Below are positions 44,804 to 53,781 of a DNA stretch of 64,000 nt, one piece after another. Under the pieces are notes generated by a model. That model saw nothing but the letters and a program-made list of their open reading frames with translations. It was not told the DNA's origin and ran no database searches. Positions within the stretch are counted from its first letter, which is position 1. Each line of letters opens with the position of its first letter. The DNA comes from Arthrobacter sp. UNC362MFTsu5.1 (GTDB lineage Bacteria > Actinomycetota > Actinomycetes > Actinomycetales > Micrococcaceae), in the NCBI RefSeq assembly GCF_000685965.1, contig NZ_JMLE01000001.1, positions 310,001-374,000 of the forward strand, written 5' to 3'. Position numbers and translations under genes: made by a program.

Positions 44804-45943
44804 ATGCAACTTTCGTCAGGCTTTGCCGCGCCCGAATACCAAGCCGTCCGGGACCTGTTTGATTCGTTCCTCCGCGATGACCCGCAGTACAGCGCGCAGC
44901 TTGCCGCCTACCGTTCAGGCACGAAAGTGCTCGACCTCAGCGGCGGGCCGCGCCTGGCAGCGGACTCGATCACGGGCACCTACTCCTGCTCGAAGGGTGC
45001 GGGTGCGTTCGTCATCGCCCTCCTGGTCCAGGACGGACTGCTGGACCTTGACCGCACGGTGGCGCACTACTGGCCCGAATTCGCCGCCCACGGAAAGGAC
45101 ACCATCACGGTCCGCGAGGCGCTCTCCCACAGGGCCGGGCTGCTTGGGGTGGAAGGAGGATTCGCGCTCAGTGAATTCACGACGGCGGATGCGGCCGGAA
45201 AGCTGGCGGCATCGCCGCCGCTGTGGCGGCCGGGCTCCACGTTCGGATACCACGCCCTGACCATAGGCATCATCATGGAGGAACTCTGCCGCCGCGTCGC
45301 CGGCAGTACCCTCCAGGAGCTGTACGCTTCACGCATCCGGCTGCCGTTCGGCGTCGACTTTTTCCTTGGGCTCCCGGCGGAGCAGGAGCCCCGTTACCGG
45401 GACGTGATGTACACCGTCGATCCCGGCCAGCCGTGGCTGGATCCCCTGGGAATTGAAGGCCTCAACGGGAATGCGGCGGTGAGCATGGTGATGGAACTGC
45501 CCAACCAGAGAGTCATTCGCGAACATGGCATGAGCAGTGCCGGAGGGGTGGGATCGGCTGAGGGCCTGGCGCGGCTATACGCCGCCGCCACCACAGGCCT
45601 CGAGGGCCGTCCGGCCTTCCTGTCACCGGAAACCATCAGGACCATGTCCGAAGAACAGGTCTGGGGGCTGGACCGTGCGTCCGGGCTCGACAATGCCTTT
45701 GCTGTTGTCTTTATGAAGCCGCACCCCAGCCGCAACTTCGGCAGCCACCGCGCGTTCGGCCACGAAGGTGCCAGTGCCGCGCTGGGCTTTGCGGATCCCG
45801 CCTACGACCTCGCCTTCGGCTACGTGCCTGGAACCCAGGAGGAAGGCAGGACCCCGGGCCGCGCACACCGGCTGGCCCACGCGGCCCGTCAGGCGGCCGC
45901 CTCCACCGATCGGGCCACGGCCCCAGTGCCTACCCGTGAGTAG
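44804..45943 (+). CDS. Serine hydrolase of the beta-lactamase/esterase family
   Basis: A 379-residue class C beta-lactamase-fold protein. The nucleophile motif SxxK is S61-C-S-K64 in TYSCSKGAGAF, the second motif is YHALTIG (Tyr in place), and the third is HRAFGHEGASAALG. There is no signal peptide, so it is probably a cytoplasmic esterase (EstB-like) and not a periplasmic beta-lactamase. TAGGGT (44792-44797) ends 6 nt before the ATG: leaderless start. Confidence 0.92.
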   Translation: MQLSSGFAAPEYQAVRDLFDSFLRDDPQYSAQLAAYRSGTKVLDLSGGPRLAADSITGTYSCSKGAGAFVIALLVQDGLLDLDRTVAHYWPEFAAHGKDTITVREALSHRAGLLGVEGGFALSEFTTADAAGKLAASPPLWRPGSTFGYHALTIGIIMEELCRRVAGSTLQELYASRIRLPFGVDFFLGLPAEQEPRYRDVMYTVDPGQPWLDPLGIEGLNGNAAVSMVMELPNQRVIREHGMSSAGGVGSAEGLARLYAAATTGLEGRPAFLSPETIRTMSEEQVWGLDRASGLDNAFAVVFMKPHPSRNFGSHRAFGHEGASAALGFADPAYDLAFGYVPGTQEEGRTPGRAHRLAHAARQAAASTDRATAPVPTRE

Positions 45944-45953
45944 GTTTATCCAC

Positions 45954-45982
45954 TTGTAGCAGTCTCCGGACACCTTTATGGT
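45954..45982 (+). promoter_or_regulatory. Promoter of the FUSC-type gene
   Basis: TTGTAG (45954-45959) and TATGGT (45977-45982) are separated by 17 bp. The -10 ends 8 nt before the ATG, so the mRNA should start at or next to the start codon. Confidence 0.6.
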
Positions 45983-45990
45983 GGGGCCAG

Positions 45991-47112
45991 ATGGCTACTT
46001 CAAAACAGCAGGACGAGGCCACCCCTTCGCGGGTCGGCAATATACGGCAATCCCTGACGGACAGCGTTGCCGTTGCCTTGTCAGGTCCGCGGCTTCAGCT
46101 GGCCGCCAAGGCAGGCCTTGCAGCCGGCCTCGCCTTCCTCATTGCTCCGCTGATGCCCGGCGCCGCGGCCCAGTACCCGTATTACGCCCCGCTCGGCGCG
46201 CTGGTCGCCATGTACGAGAACGTGTCGGGGTCCATGAAGCAGGGCGTCCAGACGCTGGTGGGGCTCGCGATGGGCATCGGCCTGGCCTTCCTGCTGGTCA
46301 GCGTCAGCGATCCCTCGCCAATCACCGTGGCCATTTTCATGGGGCTCGGGGTCCTGTTGGCCGGGCTGCCCCGTCTTGGGGCCGGCCGGGACTGGATTCC
46401 GACGGCGGCCCTGCTCGTCCTGTTGGTGGGCGGAAACAACCCGGACGACTTCTCCTTCGGCTACCTGGTTCAGATGGGAGTCGGAGTCGCCGTGGGTATC
46501 GCGGTCAACATGCTTGTTTTCCCGCCGCTGCACTTCAAAGCCGCAGCCCTCAGCCTCGCCGAACTCCGCTGGGCGCTCGCCAAGCAGCTGTCGGACATGG
46601 GCGAAGCGCTGAGGGAAAAATGGCCGCCCGAACACGCCGACTGGGCAGTGCGTTCGGAGGAGCTCGCCCAATCCGCCCGGGCCGTCAGGGCCGCCGTCCA
46701 GAAGGCCGATGCAAGCCGGCAGGTCAATCCACGACGCCGGCTCCACCCGCACGATCTGGACCGTGACTACAAAAACGTCCGGGGCCTCGAGAGCGTGACC
46801 TTCCACATTCAGGACATGACCGAAGTGCTGTCCGATGTCATCTGGGACAAGGACGTGCCCTTCGTCATCCCGCTGCCCTACAGCGAGCCGCTGGCCGATG
46901 CGCTGGCCGCGGTCAGCGAGGTCCTGCGGTCCATGGAAGACGAGCATCCGGAAAAGCAAAACGAGCTGATTGAGGCAGCCAAAACGGCCGTGGACGCACT
47001 GGCAGAGCGGATGGCATCCGATGACGTCAACCCGGATGCCCCCAGCGCCGCCGAATCAATCGTGTTGAATCTCCACCGGATCCTCCGGGTGGTCGCGGCC
47101 GGGCAGTCCTGA
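45991..47112 (+). CDS. FUSC-type aromatic acid exporter family protein
   Basis: A 373-residue membrane protein. Residues about 38-185 form six closely packed hydrophobic segments (AGLAAGLAFLIAPLMPG, LVAMYENVSGSMKQGVQTLVG, LLVGGNNPDDFSFGYL), matching FUSC/ArAE-like transporters. The rest is a long cytoplasmic helical domain (ELRWALAKQLSDMGEALREK onward). The family exports aromatic acids and related compounds; the substrate here is unknown. It ends 1 bp before the convergent MaoC gene. Confidence 0.85.
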   Translation: MATSKQQDEATPSRVGNIRQSLTDSVAVALSGPRLQLAAKAGLAAGLAFLIAPLMPGAAAQYPYYAPLGALVAMYENVSGSMKQGVQTLVGLAMGIGLAFLLVSVSDPSPITVAIFMGLGVLLAGLPRLGAGRDWIPTAALLVLLVGGNNPDDFSFGYLVQMGVGVAVGIAVNMLVFPPLHFKAAALSLAELRWALAKQLSDMGEALREKWPPEHADWAVRSEELAQSARAVRAAVQKADASRQVNPRRRLHPHDLDRDYKNVRGLESVTFHIQDMTEVLSDVIWDKDVPFVIPLPYSEPLADALAAVSEVLRSMEDEHPEKQNELIEAAKTAVDALAERMASDDVNPDAPSAAESIVLNLHRILRVVAAGQS

Positions 47113-47113
47113 G

Positions 47114-48025
47114 CTATAGCGCACTTACGCTGCCCGTGAAATGCCTGCGGCCGGACCGCGGATTCCATGCGGCGTAGCCGGAGCGCAGCCAGGCCCCCGA
47201 AGGGGAATTGACCGAACTGATGTCCAGTGCGACGCGTGCCGGCAGGAACACCGGCGCTTCAAACGCAACATCCCAGCGGAAGGACTCCCCCTTCACGGCG
47301 CCCACGTCGGCAAGTGCCCGCGAGGCCAGGTACATGCCGTGCGCTATGGAACGCCGTAGACCCAGGGCTTTGGCCGAGAGCACGCTCAGGTGGATGGGGT
47401 TGAAGTCGCCGGACACGGCCGCGTAGGCCCTTCCCGTGTCAACCCCCAACTGCCACAGCGCCGTGGGATCCGGCGCTGAGAACGTCGCAGGTGCAGCCGG
47501 TGCTGAGGGCTTGTCGATGCCGGGGAGGAAGACGCCCTTGGCCAGGTATGTGGAAGTTCCCCTCCAAAGGACCATGGATTCACCGGCTCGCCGGACCACC
47601 GCGACGATATCAACCTGCGTGCCGGCACGGTGGCCGCCCAGGTTCTCGGCCCAGGACGTGATGTCCAGGGCTTCAGTGAACAGGATGGCTCCGTGCTGCT
47701 CCACTCTGTTGCCCAGGTGCACCATTCCCAGCAGCGGCAGCGGAAAATCGTCGCGGTTCATGACGCTCATGGATACCGGAAACGCCAGGGCGTGAATGAA
47801 TCCGGCCGGCAGAATGTCGCTTGCCGTCTCGCCCACCAGATGCTGGTAGGCGGTGAGGTTTCCTACCTCGGCCGTCACCCCCCTCACTTCATGCCCGCAG
47901 GGTGGAAGCGTGATCCCCGCGTCAGTGCCCAGCACCCGGCGCCGTGCGGCGGTGGCCGCGGCATTCACATAGAGCTTGGATAACGACGGCATGTCCCCGA
48001 GGATCACGGGCTGGGCACCGGTCAT
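47114..48025 (-). CDS. MaoC-like hydratase (HtdX-type)
   Basis: A 303-residue double hot-dog protein. The C-terminal hydratase-2 motif GDFNPIHLSVLSAKALGLRR with the Asp/His dyad, then SIAHGMYLASRALADV, is intact. The N-terminal half is a degenerate hot-dog repeat. It resembles mycobacterial HtdX, a 3-hydroxyacyl-ACP/CoA dehydratase. The ATG overlaps the stop of the FabG4-like gene (ATGA), and the order hydratase, FabG4-like reductase, thiolase matches a conserved mycobacterial locus. It acts on beta-hydroxyacyl thioesters. Confidence 0.92.
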   Translation of the reverse strand: MTGAQPVILGDMPSLSKLYVNAAATAARRRVLGTDAGITLPPCGHEVRGVTAEVGNLTAYQHLVGETASDILPAGFIHALAFPVSMSVMNRDDFPLPLLGMVHLGNRVEQHGAILFTEALDITSWAENLGGHRAGTQVDIVAVVRRAGESMVLWRGTSTYLAKGVFLPGIDKPSAPAAPATFSAPDPTALWQLGVDTGRAYAAVSGDFNPIHLSVLSAKALGLRRSIAHGMYLASRALADVGAVKGESFRWDVAFEAPVFLPARVALDISSVNSPSGAWLRSGYAAWNPRSGRRHFTGSVSAL

Positions 48026-49362
48026 GCGCCCACCAGGTTCTGTCCGCACACCCGCAGCACGTCGCCGGTAATGCCGCCGGCGGCATCGCTCGCCAGGAAA
48101 GCGATCGCCTCTGCGACGTCTCCGGGCCGGCCGCCCTGCTGGAGGGAGTTCAGGCGCCGGGCAACTTCGCGGGTGGCAAACGGAATCCGGGCAGTCATTT
48201 CGGTTTCGATGAAGCCCGGAGCAACGGCATTGATGGATCCGTGGCATTCCGCCAGGAGGGGTGCCGTGGCGCGCACCATGCCCATCACGCCGCCTTTCGA
48301 CGCCGCGTAATTCGTTTGACCGCGGTTGCCTGCGATACCGCTGGTGGAGGCAACCGAAACAATCCGTGGAGAGTTGCGGAAATGCTCGGAGGCCAGCAGG
48401 GCCTCATTGATGCGCAGCTGGGCGGCGATGTTGACGGCAAGGACGGAATTCCAGCGGTCCGGATCCATGTTGGCCAGCAACTTGTCCCGGGTAATGCCTG
48501 CGTTGTGCACAACAATGTCCAGGCGCCCGTGCCTGCCCACGGCGTGGTCGATGATCCGCTGCCCGGCGTCCTCCCGGGTGATGTCGAGCTGCAGTGCCGT
48601 GCCGCGGACCTCGTTGGCCACGGCGGCCAGGTGGTCGCCGGCGGCAGGAATGTCAACAACCACCAGGGTGGCGCCGTCCCGGTGGAGCGTGCGTGCAATT
48701 GCCGCGCCGATGCCGCGGGCGGCACCGGTCACGACTGCGACCTTTCCGGCCAGCGGCTTGTCCGGATCGGCCGGCAGTGTCCCCTCCCCGGAGGCGACGG
48801 TCAGGAACTGGCCGTCGACGAAAGCCGACCGGCCGGAGAGGAAGAACCGCAGTGCTCCCAGGGCGCTGGGACTGGTGGTGGTTACCCCGTCCGCAAGGAC
48901 GATGCCGTTTGCCGTGGCGCCGGCGCGCAACTCCTTGGCCAGGGATCGCAGTAGCCCGTCCACACCCTGGCGCGCTGCGGCAGACGCCGGACCCGGCGCA
49001 CCAGCCGCAGTCCGGGACACCGTCACGACCCGGGCGCTGGGTGACAAATCCCGGATGGACGCCGCTGCGGCGAGGACCGGCCGTTCCAGATCCTCCGGGC
49101 GGGACAGTTCGTCCAGAACCAGGATGATGGCGCCCAGCTTTTCCCGGGGCACCGCATGCCGGCGGACGTCGAGGTCCCAGGACAAAAGGGCGGCCGCCAG
49201 TTCGTCGGCGCCGTCACTGGAGCCCTGGATCAGGATCGGACCTGGGACCAGGGGCTGTCCCGGCTGGTGACGCCGGAGGACTACCGGCTGCGGCAGGCCC
49301 AGCTTCCTGGCAACATCCTTGCCGATTCCATGGCTTACGAATTGGGTGTATTTGTCCGTCAC
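48022..49362 (-). CDS. fabG4: High-molecular-weight 3-oxoacyl-ACP/CoA reductase (FabG4-like)
   Basis: A 446-residue SDR with an extra N-terminal flavodoxin-like domain (about 1-200), the hallmark of FabG4. The C-terminal reductase has VVTGAARGIGAAIARTL for NAD(H) binding, HNAGITRDK, and the Ser-Tyr-Lys site in SVASTSGIAGNRGQTNYAASKGG. FabG4 prefers NADH and CoA-linked substrates. The GTG start is fixed by AAGGAGG 5 nt upstream. It lies 10 bp after the thiolase gene. Confidence 0.94.
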   Translation of the reverse strand: MTDKYTQFVSHGIGKDVARKLGLPQPVVLRRHQPGQPLVPGPILIQGSSDGADELAAALLSWDLDVRRHAVPREKLGAIILVLDELSRPEDLERPVLAAAASIRDLSPSARVVTVSRTAAGAPGPASAAARQGVDGLLRSLAKELRAGATANGIVLADGVTTTSPSALGALRFFLSGRSAFVDGQFLTVASGEGTLPADPDKPLAGKVAVVTGAARGIGAAIARTLHRDGATLVVVDIPAAGDHLAAVANEVRGTALQLDITREDAGQRIIDHAVGRHGRLDIVVHNAGITRDKLLANMDPDRWNSVLAVNIAAQLRINEALLASEHFRNSPRIVSVASTSGIAGNRGQTNYAASKGGVMGMVRATAPLLAECHGSINAVAPGFIETEMTARIPFATREVARRLNSLQQGGRPGDVAEAIAFLASDAAGGITGDVLRVCGQNLVGA

Positions 49363-49372
49363 GCCGGCCTCC

Positions 49373-50743
49373 TTAGAATCCTTCAAGAATGGCGACGACG
49401 CCCTGGCCGCCGGCAGCGCAGATGGAAATCAGGCCGCGGGCCGGACGTCCGTCCACCCGGCCCTTGTCGTGGAGCATCTTCGCCAGGGAGGCCACGATCC
49501 GGCCGCCGGTCGCAGCGAACGGGTGCCCCGCTGCCAGTGACGAACCGTTGACGTTCAGGGTGGACCGGTCAATGCTGCCCAGCGCCCCGTCCAGGCCCAG
49601 GCGAGTGCGCCCGAATTCCTCGTCTTCCCAGGCGGCCAGGGTGCTGAGGACGGTGCCGGCAAACGCTTCGTGGATCTCGAAGAAGTCGATGTCATCGAGC
49701 GTCAGGCCGTTGCGGGCCAGGAGGCGCGGCACGGCGAATGCCGGCGCCATCAACAGGCCGTCCTTGCCGTGGACGAAGTCGACGGCGGCCGCCTCGCCGT
49801 CGACCACCGTGGCGAGTTTGGGCAGTTCGTGGGCGTCCGCCCATTCCTCCGAGGCAAGCAGGACGGTGGACGCGCCGTCGGTGAGCGGCGTGGAGTTGCC
49901 CGCTGTCATGGTTGCCTCGGCTCCGAGGTTCTTGCCGAAGACGGGCTTGAGTGTCGCCAGCTTTTCCAAGGTGGTGTCAGCGCGGAGGTTCGAGTCCCGG
50001 GTCAGGCCGCGATAGGGCGTGAGCAGATCGTCGAAAAAGCCTGCATCGTAGGCGGCGGCGAGGTTGCGGTGGCTGTTGTACGCCAGCTGGTCCTGGGCTT
50101 CCCGCGTGATCTTCCACTGTGCGGTGGTGAGCGCCTGGTGCTCACCCATGGAGAGTCCGGTCCGGGGCTCCCCCGTGTTGGGTGCGTCGGGTGCCAGGTC
50201 CTTGGGACGCAGGCGGCTCAGGACCTGAATCCGCTGGGGCAGTGTTTTGGCCCTGTTGAGGTCCAGCAGCACCTCGCGCAGGCCCTCGCTCACGGCAATC
50301 GGCGCATCGGACGCGGAATCGACGCCACCGGCAATCGCCGAATCAATCTGTCCAAGCTTGATCTTGTTGGCCAGGCCCAGGACCGTTTCGAGTCCTGTGG
50401 CACATGCCTGCTGGAGGTCGTAGGCGGGAGTTTCCGCGGAGAGGGCCGAGCCCAGAACTGCCTCCCGGGTGAGGTTGAAGTCGCGGGAGTGCTTAAGCAC
50501 GGCGCCGGCGGCAACCTCGCCGATCCGTTCATCCTGAAGGCCGAAACGGGCAATCAGGCCGTCCAGGGCTGCCGTCAGCATGTCCTGGTTCGAAGACTTG
50601 GTGTAGGCGCCGCCGGTCCGCGCGAACGGAATCCGGTTTCCGCCGACCACCACAGCTTTGCGCAACGAGTCCCGTCCATGCTTGGCCGCTTGGCTGGTGG
50701 ATGATTCCTCTGGTCCGGTGGCGGACTGTCCGGTAAAGGACAT
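49373..50743 (-). CDS. Acetyl-CoA C-acyltransferase (FadA2-like thiolase)
   Basis: A 456-residue thiolase. The acyl-accepting Cys is in DLQQACATGLETVL; the other active-site residues are in FFEIHEAFAGT and ISICAAGGQG. NVNGSSLAAGHPFAATGGR is the usual C-terminal motif with the active His. Its family member in mycobacteria is the partner of FadE5 and FabG4. AAAGGAG lies 6 nt before the ATG. It is divergent from tetR and shares its operator. Confidence 0.95.
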   Translation of the reverse strand: MSFTGQSATGPEESSTSQAAKHGRDSLRKAVVVGGNRIPFARTGGAYTKSSNQDMLTAALDGLIARFGLQDERIGEVAAGAVLKHSRDFNLTREAVLGSALSAETPAYDLQQACATGLETVLGLANKIKLGQIDSAIAGGVDSASDAPIAVSEGLREVLLDLNRAKTLPQRIQVLSRLRPKDLAPDAPNTGEPRTGLSMGEHQALTTAQWKITREAQDQLAYNSHRNLAAAYDAGFFDDLLTPYRGLTRDSNLRADTTLEKLATLKPVFGKNLGAEATMTAGNSTPLTDGASTVLLASEEWADAHELPKLATVVDGEAAAVDFVHGKDGLLMAPAFAVPRLLARNGLTLDDIDFFEIHEAFAGTVLSTLAAWEDEEFGRTRLGLDGALGSIDRSTLNVNGSSLAAGHPFAATGGRIVASLAKMLHDKGRVDGRPARGLISICAAGGQGVVAILEGF

Positions 50744-50775
50744 GTGCTGTCTCCTTTGGCTGAACTCTGATTACC

Positions 50776-50806
50776 GATACCCAGCGTACCTGATACGCTG
50801 AGTATC
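50776..50806. promoter_or_regulatory. TetR-family operator between thiolase and tetR
   Basis: GATACCCAGCGTA (50776-50788) and TACGCTGAGTATC (50794-50806) are inverted copies with one mismatch in 13, separated by CCTGA. The right arm contains the -10 TACGCT (50794-50799) of the divergent tetR gene and ends at its GTG. Binding should block tetR transcription and probably the thiolase operon. Confidence 0.85.
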
Positions 50807-51574
50807 GTGAACATTCCCCCCGTTGATCCTCCCGAGCCCCGGGACGGCAACTCCCCCGGCGGTATTTCCGCAAGCGGCACGGCCGTCGACGGACGCGCTG
50901 CCCGCTGGCAGTCGCACCGGGAGGAGCGACGGCGCGAACTGATCAAATCGGCTCGAAAGGCGGTCCATGCCCTGGGGAGCGACGCTTCCATGGAGGACAT
51001 CGCGGCCGCAGCAGGCACGTCAAAGTCCGTGTTCTACCGCTATTTCGGCGACAAGGCCGGGCTGCAGCAGGCAGTCGGCGAGGTAGTGCTCAGCCAGATG
51101 CAGCGCCGTATCCAGGAAGCCGCGCAGAGTGCGCAAACGCCGCGGGAAGGGCTTCTGGCCATGGTCTCCGCGTACCTTCAAATGGCCGAAACCAGCCCCC
51201 ACGTCTACACCTTCGTTACCACCTACTCTGCGGGCGAGCCGGGAACAACCACCGGAGGAATGGCCGCCGCCGGCGCCCTTGGCCACTTCTTCGAAGAAGT
51301 CCGCGACATGATCGCCCGGCCCATGCGGGAGCACCTCGGCGCAGGCAAAGAAGCCGTGATCGGGTATTGGCCCACGGCGGCGATCGGTCTCGTCCGGAAC
51401 GCCGGGGAGCAGTGGCTTGCCACGCCGGAATCAACGAACAAACCCGACCAGGAAACAATGGCCCGCCAGATCACGGCCTGGCTGTGCGTCGGGATAGCCC
51501 CGGAACTCGAAGTCCTGGATCCACTCAATCCGACCCCTAGTGAATTGTCAGAACCAAAGAAGGAATCGACATGA
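50807..51574 (+). CDS. TetR/AcrR family repressor of the lipid locus
   Basis: A 255-residue regulator. After a 35-residue flexible tail, the helix-turn-helix (about 40-90) reads HALGSDASMEDIAAAAGTSKSVFYRYFGDKAGLQQAV. The C-terminal ligand domain follows (about 95-235). Its GTG start comes 7 nt after the -10 TACGCT, with no Shine-Dalgarno, so it is leaderless and self-controlled by the operator at 50776-50806. It is translationally coupled (ATGA) to the acyl-CoA oxidase-like gene. The effector is likely an acyl-CoA. Confidence 0.94.
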   Translation: MNIPPVDPPEPRDGNSPGGISASGTAVDGRAARWQSHREERRRELIKSARKAVHALGSDASMEDIAAAAGTSKSVFYRYFGDKAGLQQAVGEVVLSQMQRRIQEAAQSAQTPREGLLAMVSAYLQMAETSPHVYTFVTTYSAGEPGTTTGGMAAAGALGHFFEEVRDMIARPMREHLGAGKEAVIGYWPTAAIGLVRNAGEQWLATPESTNKPDQETMARQITAWLCVGIAPELEVLDPLNPTPSELSEPKKEST

Positions 51575-53685
51575 CTGACGTAGTTGACCGCCCCGCCAGC
51601 CAGGCAAGCCGCCCCGCCGCCCGCGCACACCACCGCGCCGACGCGACGCCGTCCGTCGACGTCGCTGCGCTTGGTGAGCAGCTCCTGGGCAAGTGGGCCC
51701 GGATCCGCCTGCATTCGCGCGAGCTGGCAGGCCGCCCCGAACTGTACAAGACAGAGGGCCTGACCCATACGGAGCACCGGAAGCGCACATTCGGCCAGCT
51801 CAAGTACCTGGTGGACAACGGTGCCGTCCACCGCGCCTTTCCCGCGTCGCTGGGCGGTTCCGATGATCACGGCGGCAACATCGCCGGGTTCGAGGAACTT
51901 GTCACGGCCGATCCGTCGCTGCAAATCAAGGCTGGCGTCCAGTGGGGCCTGTTTGGTTCGGCTGTGATGCACCTGGGCACGGCGGAACACCATGCCAAGT
52001 GGCTGCCCGGCATCATGAATCTGGACATCCCCGGCTGCTTCGCGATGACGGAAACCGGGCACGGCTCAGATGTTGCCAGCATTGCCACCACGGCGACCTT
52101 TGATCCGGCCACGCAGGAATTCGTGGTCAACACACCGTTCCGTGCCGCATGGAAGGACTACATCGGCAACGCCGCCATAGACGGACTTGGCGCCGTGGTG
52201 TTCGCCCAGCTGGTCACCGGCGGCGTCAACCACGGAGTCCACGCCTTCTACGTGGACCTGCGGGATCCGGAAACCAAGGAATTCCTGCCGGGCGTCGGCG
52301 GTGAGGACGACGGCGTCAAAGGCGGCCTGAACGGCATCGACAACGGCCGGCTGCATTTCAGCAACGTCCGCATCCCCCGGACCAACCTGCTCAACCGCTA
52401 CGGCAACGTTGACACCGACGGCGCCTACACCTCTCCCATAGCCAGCCCCGGCCGCCGTTTCTTCACCATGCTGGGAACCCTGGTCCAGGGCCGGGTCTCG
52501 CTGGACGGTGCTGCGGTGGCTGCCAGCAAGATCGCCCTTAAGACCGCCATCCAGTACGCCACTGAACGCCGCCAGTTCAACGCTTCATCGCACACTGACG
52601 AGGAGGTGCTGCTCGACTACCAGCGCCACCAGCGGCGGCTGTTCACCCGTCTTGCCACGACTTACGCCGCAGGCTTTGCCCACGAGCAGTTGCTGCAGAA
52701 GTTCGACGACGTGTTCTCAGGCGCCCACGACACCGACGAGGACCGCCAGGACCTCGAGACCCTGGCCGCCGCGCTCAAACCGCTCAGCACCTGGCATGCC
52801 CTCGACACGCTCCAGGAATGCCGCGAGGCCTGCGGCGGCGCCGGGTTCCTGATTGAGAACCGCTTTGCATCCCTGCGCGCCGACCTGGACGTCTATGTCA
52901 CTTTCGAAGGTGACAACACGGTGCTGCTCCAGCTGGTGGCCAAGCGGCTCCTGGCGGACTACGCCAAGGAATTCCGCAACGTCGACGTCGGGGTGTTGGC
53001 CCGCTACGTGGTGAGCCAGGCCGCCGGGACCGCAGTCCACCGGACGGGCCTTCGCCAGGTAGCCCAGTTCGTGGCCGACACGGGCTCCGTGCAGAAGGCT
53101 GCCATCGCGCTGCGGGACGAGGGCACCCAGCGGTTGCTGCTGACCGACCGGGTGCAGACCATGGTTGCTGAAGCGGGTGCCGCACTGAAGGGGACGAACA
53201 AACTGCCGCAGCAGAAGGCTGCCGAAGCGTTCAACCAGCACCAGCACGAACTCATCGAAGCGGCGCAGGCACATGCGGAACTACTGCAGTGGGAGGCCTT
53301 CACCGAGGCCCTGGCGAACGTGAAGGACCCGGGCACCAGGCGGGTGCTGACCTGGCTGCGGGACCTGTTCGGACTCTCGCTCATCGAGAAGAACCTGTCC
53401 TGGTACCTCATGAACGGGCGGCTGTCGATGCAGCGTGCGCGCACGGTGGGCGACTATATCAACCGGCTTCTGGTCAAGATCCGGCCGCACGCCGTGGATT
53501 TGGTGGATGCCTTCGGGTACGGACCGGAACATCTCCGGGCGGCGATTGCGACCGGCGCTGAGCAGATCCGGCAGGACGAAGCACGGGCGTACTTCCGTTC
53601 GCAGCGCGCCGACGGCAAGGCCCCCGTTGACGAGAAAGTCCTTCTTGCGAAGAAGGCGCGTGACTCCAAGCCTCCGCGCCGCTAG
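51571..53685 (+). CDS. Acyl-CoA oxidase/dehydrogenase family enzyme
   Basis: A 704-residue flavoprotein of the acyl-CoA oxidase size class. CFAMTETGHGSDVASI is the flavin/acyl binding motif. LVQGRVSLDGAAV and the EACGGAGFL segment follow, with VTFEGDNTVLLQLVAKRLL near the catalytic Glu. The C-terminal 250 residues form the second helical domain of oxidases. It opens beta-oxidation for the thiolase, reductase and hydratase encoded on the other strand. AAGGA lies 6 nt before the ATG, which overlaps the tetR stop. Confidence 0.93.
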   Translation: MTDVVDRPASQASRPAARAHHRADATPSVDVAALGEQLLGKWARIRLHSRELAGRPELYKTEGLTHTEHRKRTFGQLKYLVDNGAVHRAFPASLGGSDDHGGNIAGFEELVTADPSLQIKAGVQWGLFGSAVMHLGTAEHHAKWLPGIMNLDIPGCFAMTETGHGSDVASIATTATFDPATQEFVVNTPFRAAWKDYIGNAAIDGLGAVVFAQLVTGGVNHGVHAFYVDLRDPETKEFLPGVGGEDDGVKGGLNGIDNGRLHFSNVRIPRTNLLNRYGNVDTDGAYTSPIASPGRRFFTMLGTLVQGRVSLDGAAVAASKIALKTAIQYATERRQFNASSHTDEEVLLDYQRHQRRLFTRLATTYAAGFAHEQLLQKFDDVFSGAHDTDEDRQDLETLAAALKPLSTWHALDTLQECREACGGAGFLIENRFASLRADLDVYVTFEGDNTVLLQLVAKRLLADYAKEFRNVDVGVLARYVVSQAAGTAVHRTGLRQVAQFVADTGSVQKAAIALRDEGTQRLLLTDRVQTMVAEAGAALKGTNKLPQQKAAEAFNQHQHELIEAAQAHAELLQWEAFTEALANVKDPGTRRVLTWLRDLFGLSLIEKNLSWYLMNGRLSMQRARTVGDYINRLLVKIRPHAVDLVDAFGYGPEHLRAAIATGAEQIRQDEARAYFRSQRADGKAPVDEKVLLAKKARDSKPPRR

Positions 53686-53705
53686 GTAAAACTCACGCCG
53701 GCAGG

Positions 53706-53757
53706 AAACGACGACGGCGCCGCCCCCCCTTAAGCGGGGGCGGCGCCGTCGTCGTTT
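53706..53757. terminator. Very long bidirectional terminator hairpin
   Basis: A perfect 22-bp inverted repeat (53706-53727 and 53736-53757) with an 8-nt loop sits between convergent genes. The outer ends are AAA and TTT, and TCCTTTT follows on the plus strand. Confidence 0.92.
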
Positions 53758-53781
53758 AAGTCCTTTTAGGCAAGGACCGCG

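Noticed and set aside
53706..53757. The long perfect hairpin as part of a mobile element
   Set aside because: It lies between two convergent genes with AAA/TTT ends and fits a bidirectional terminator; no transposase or target duplication is present.
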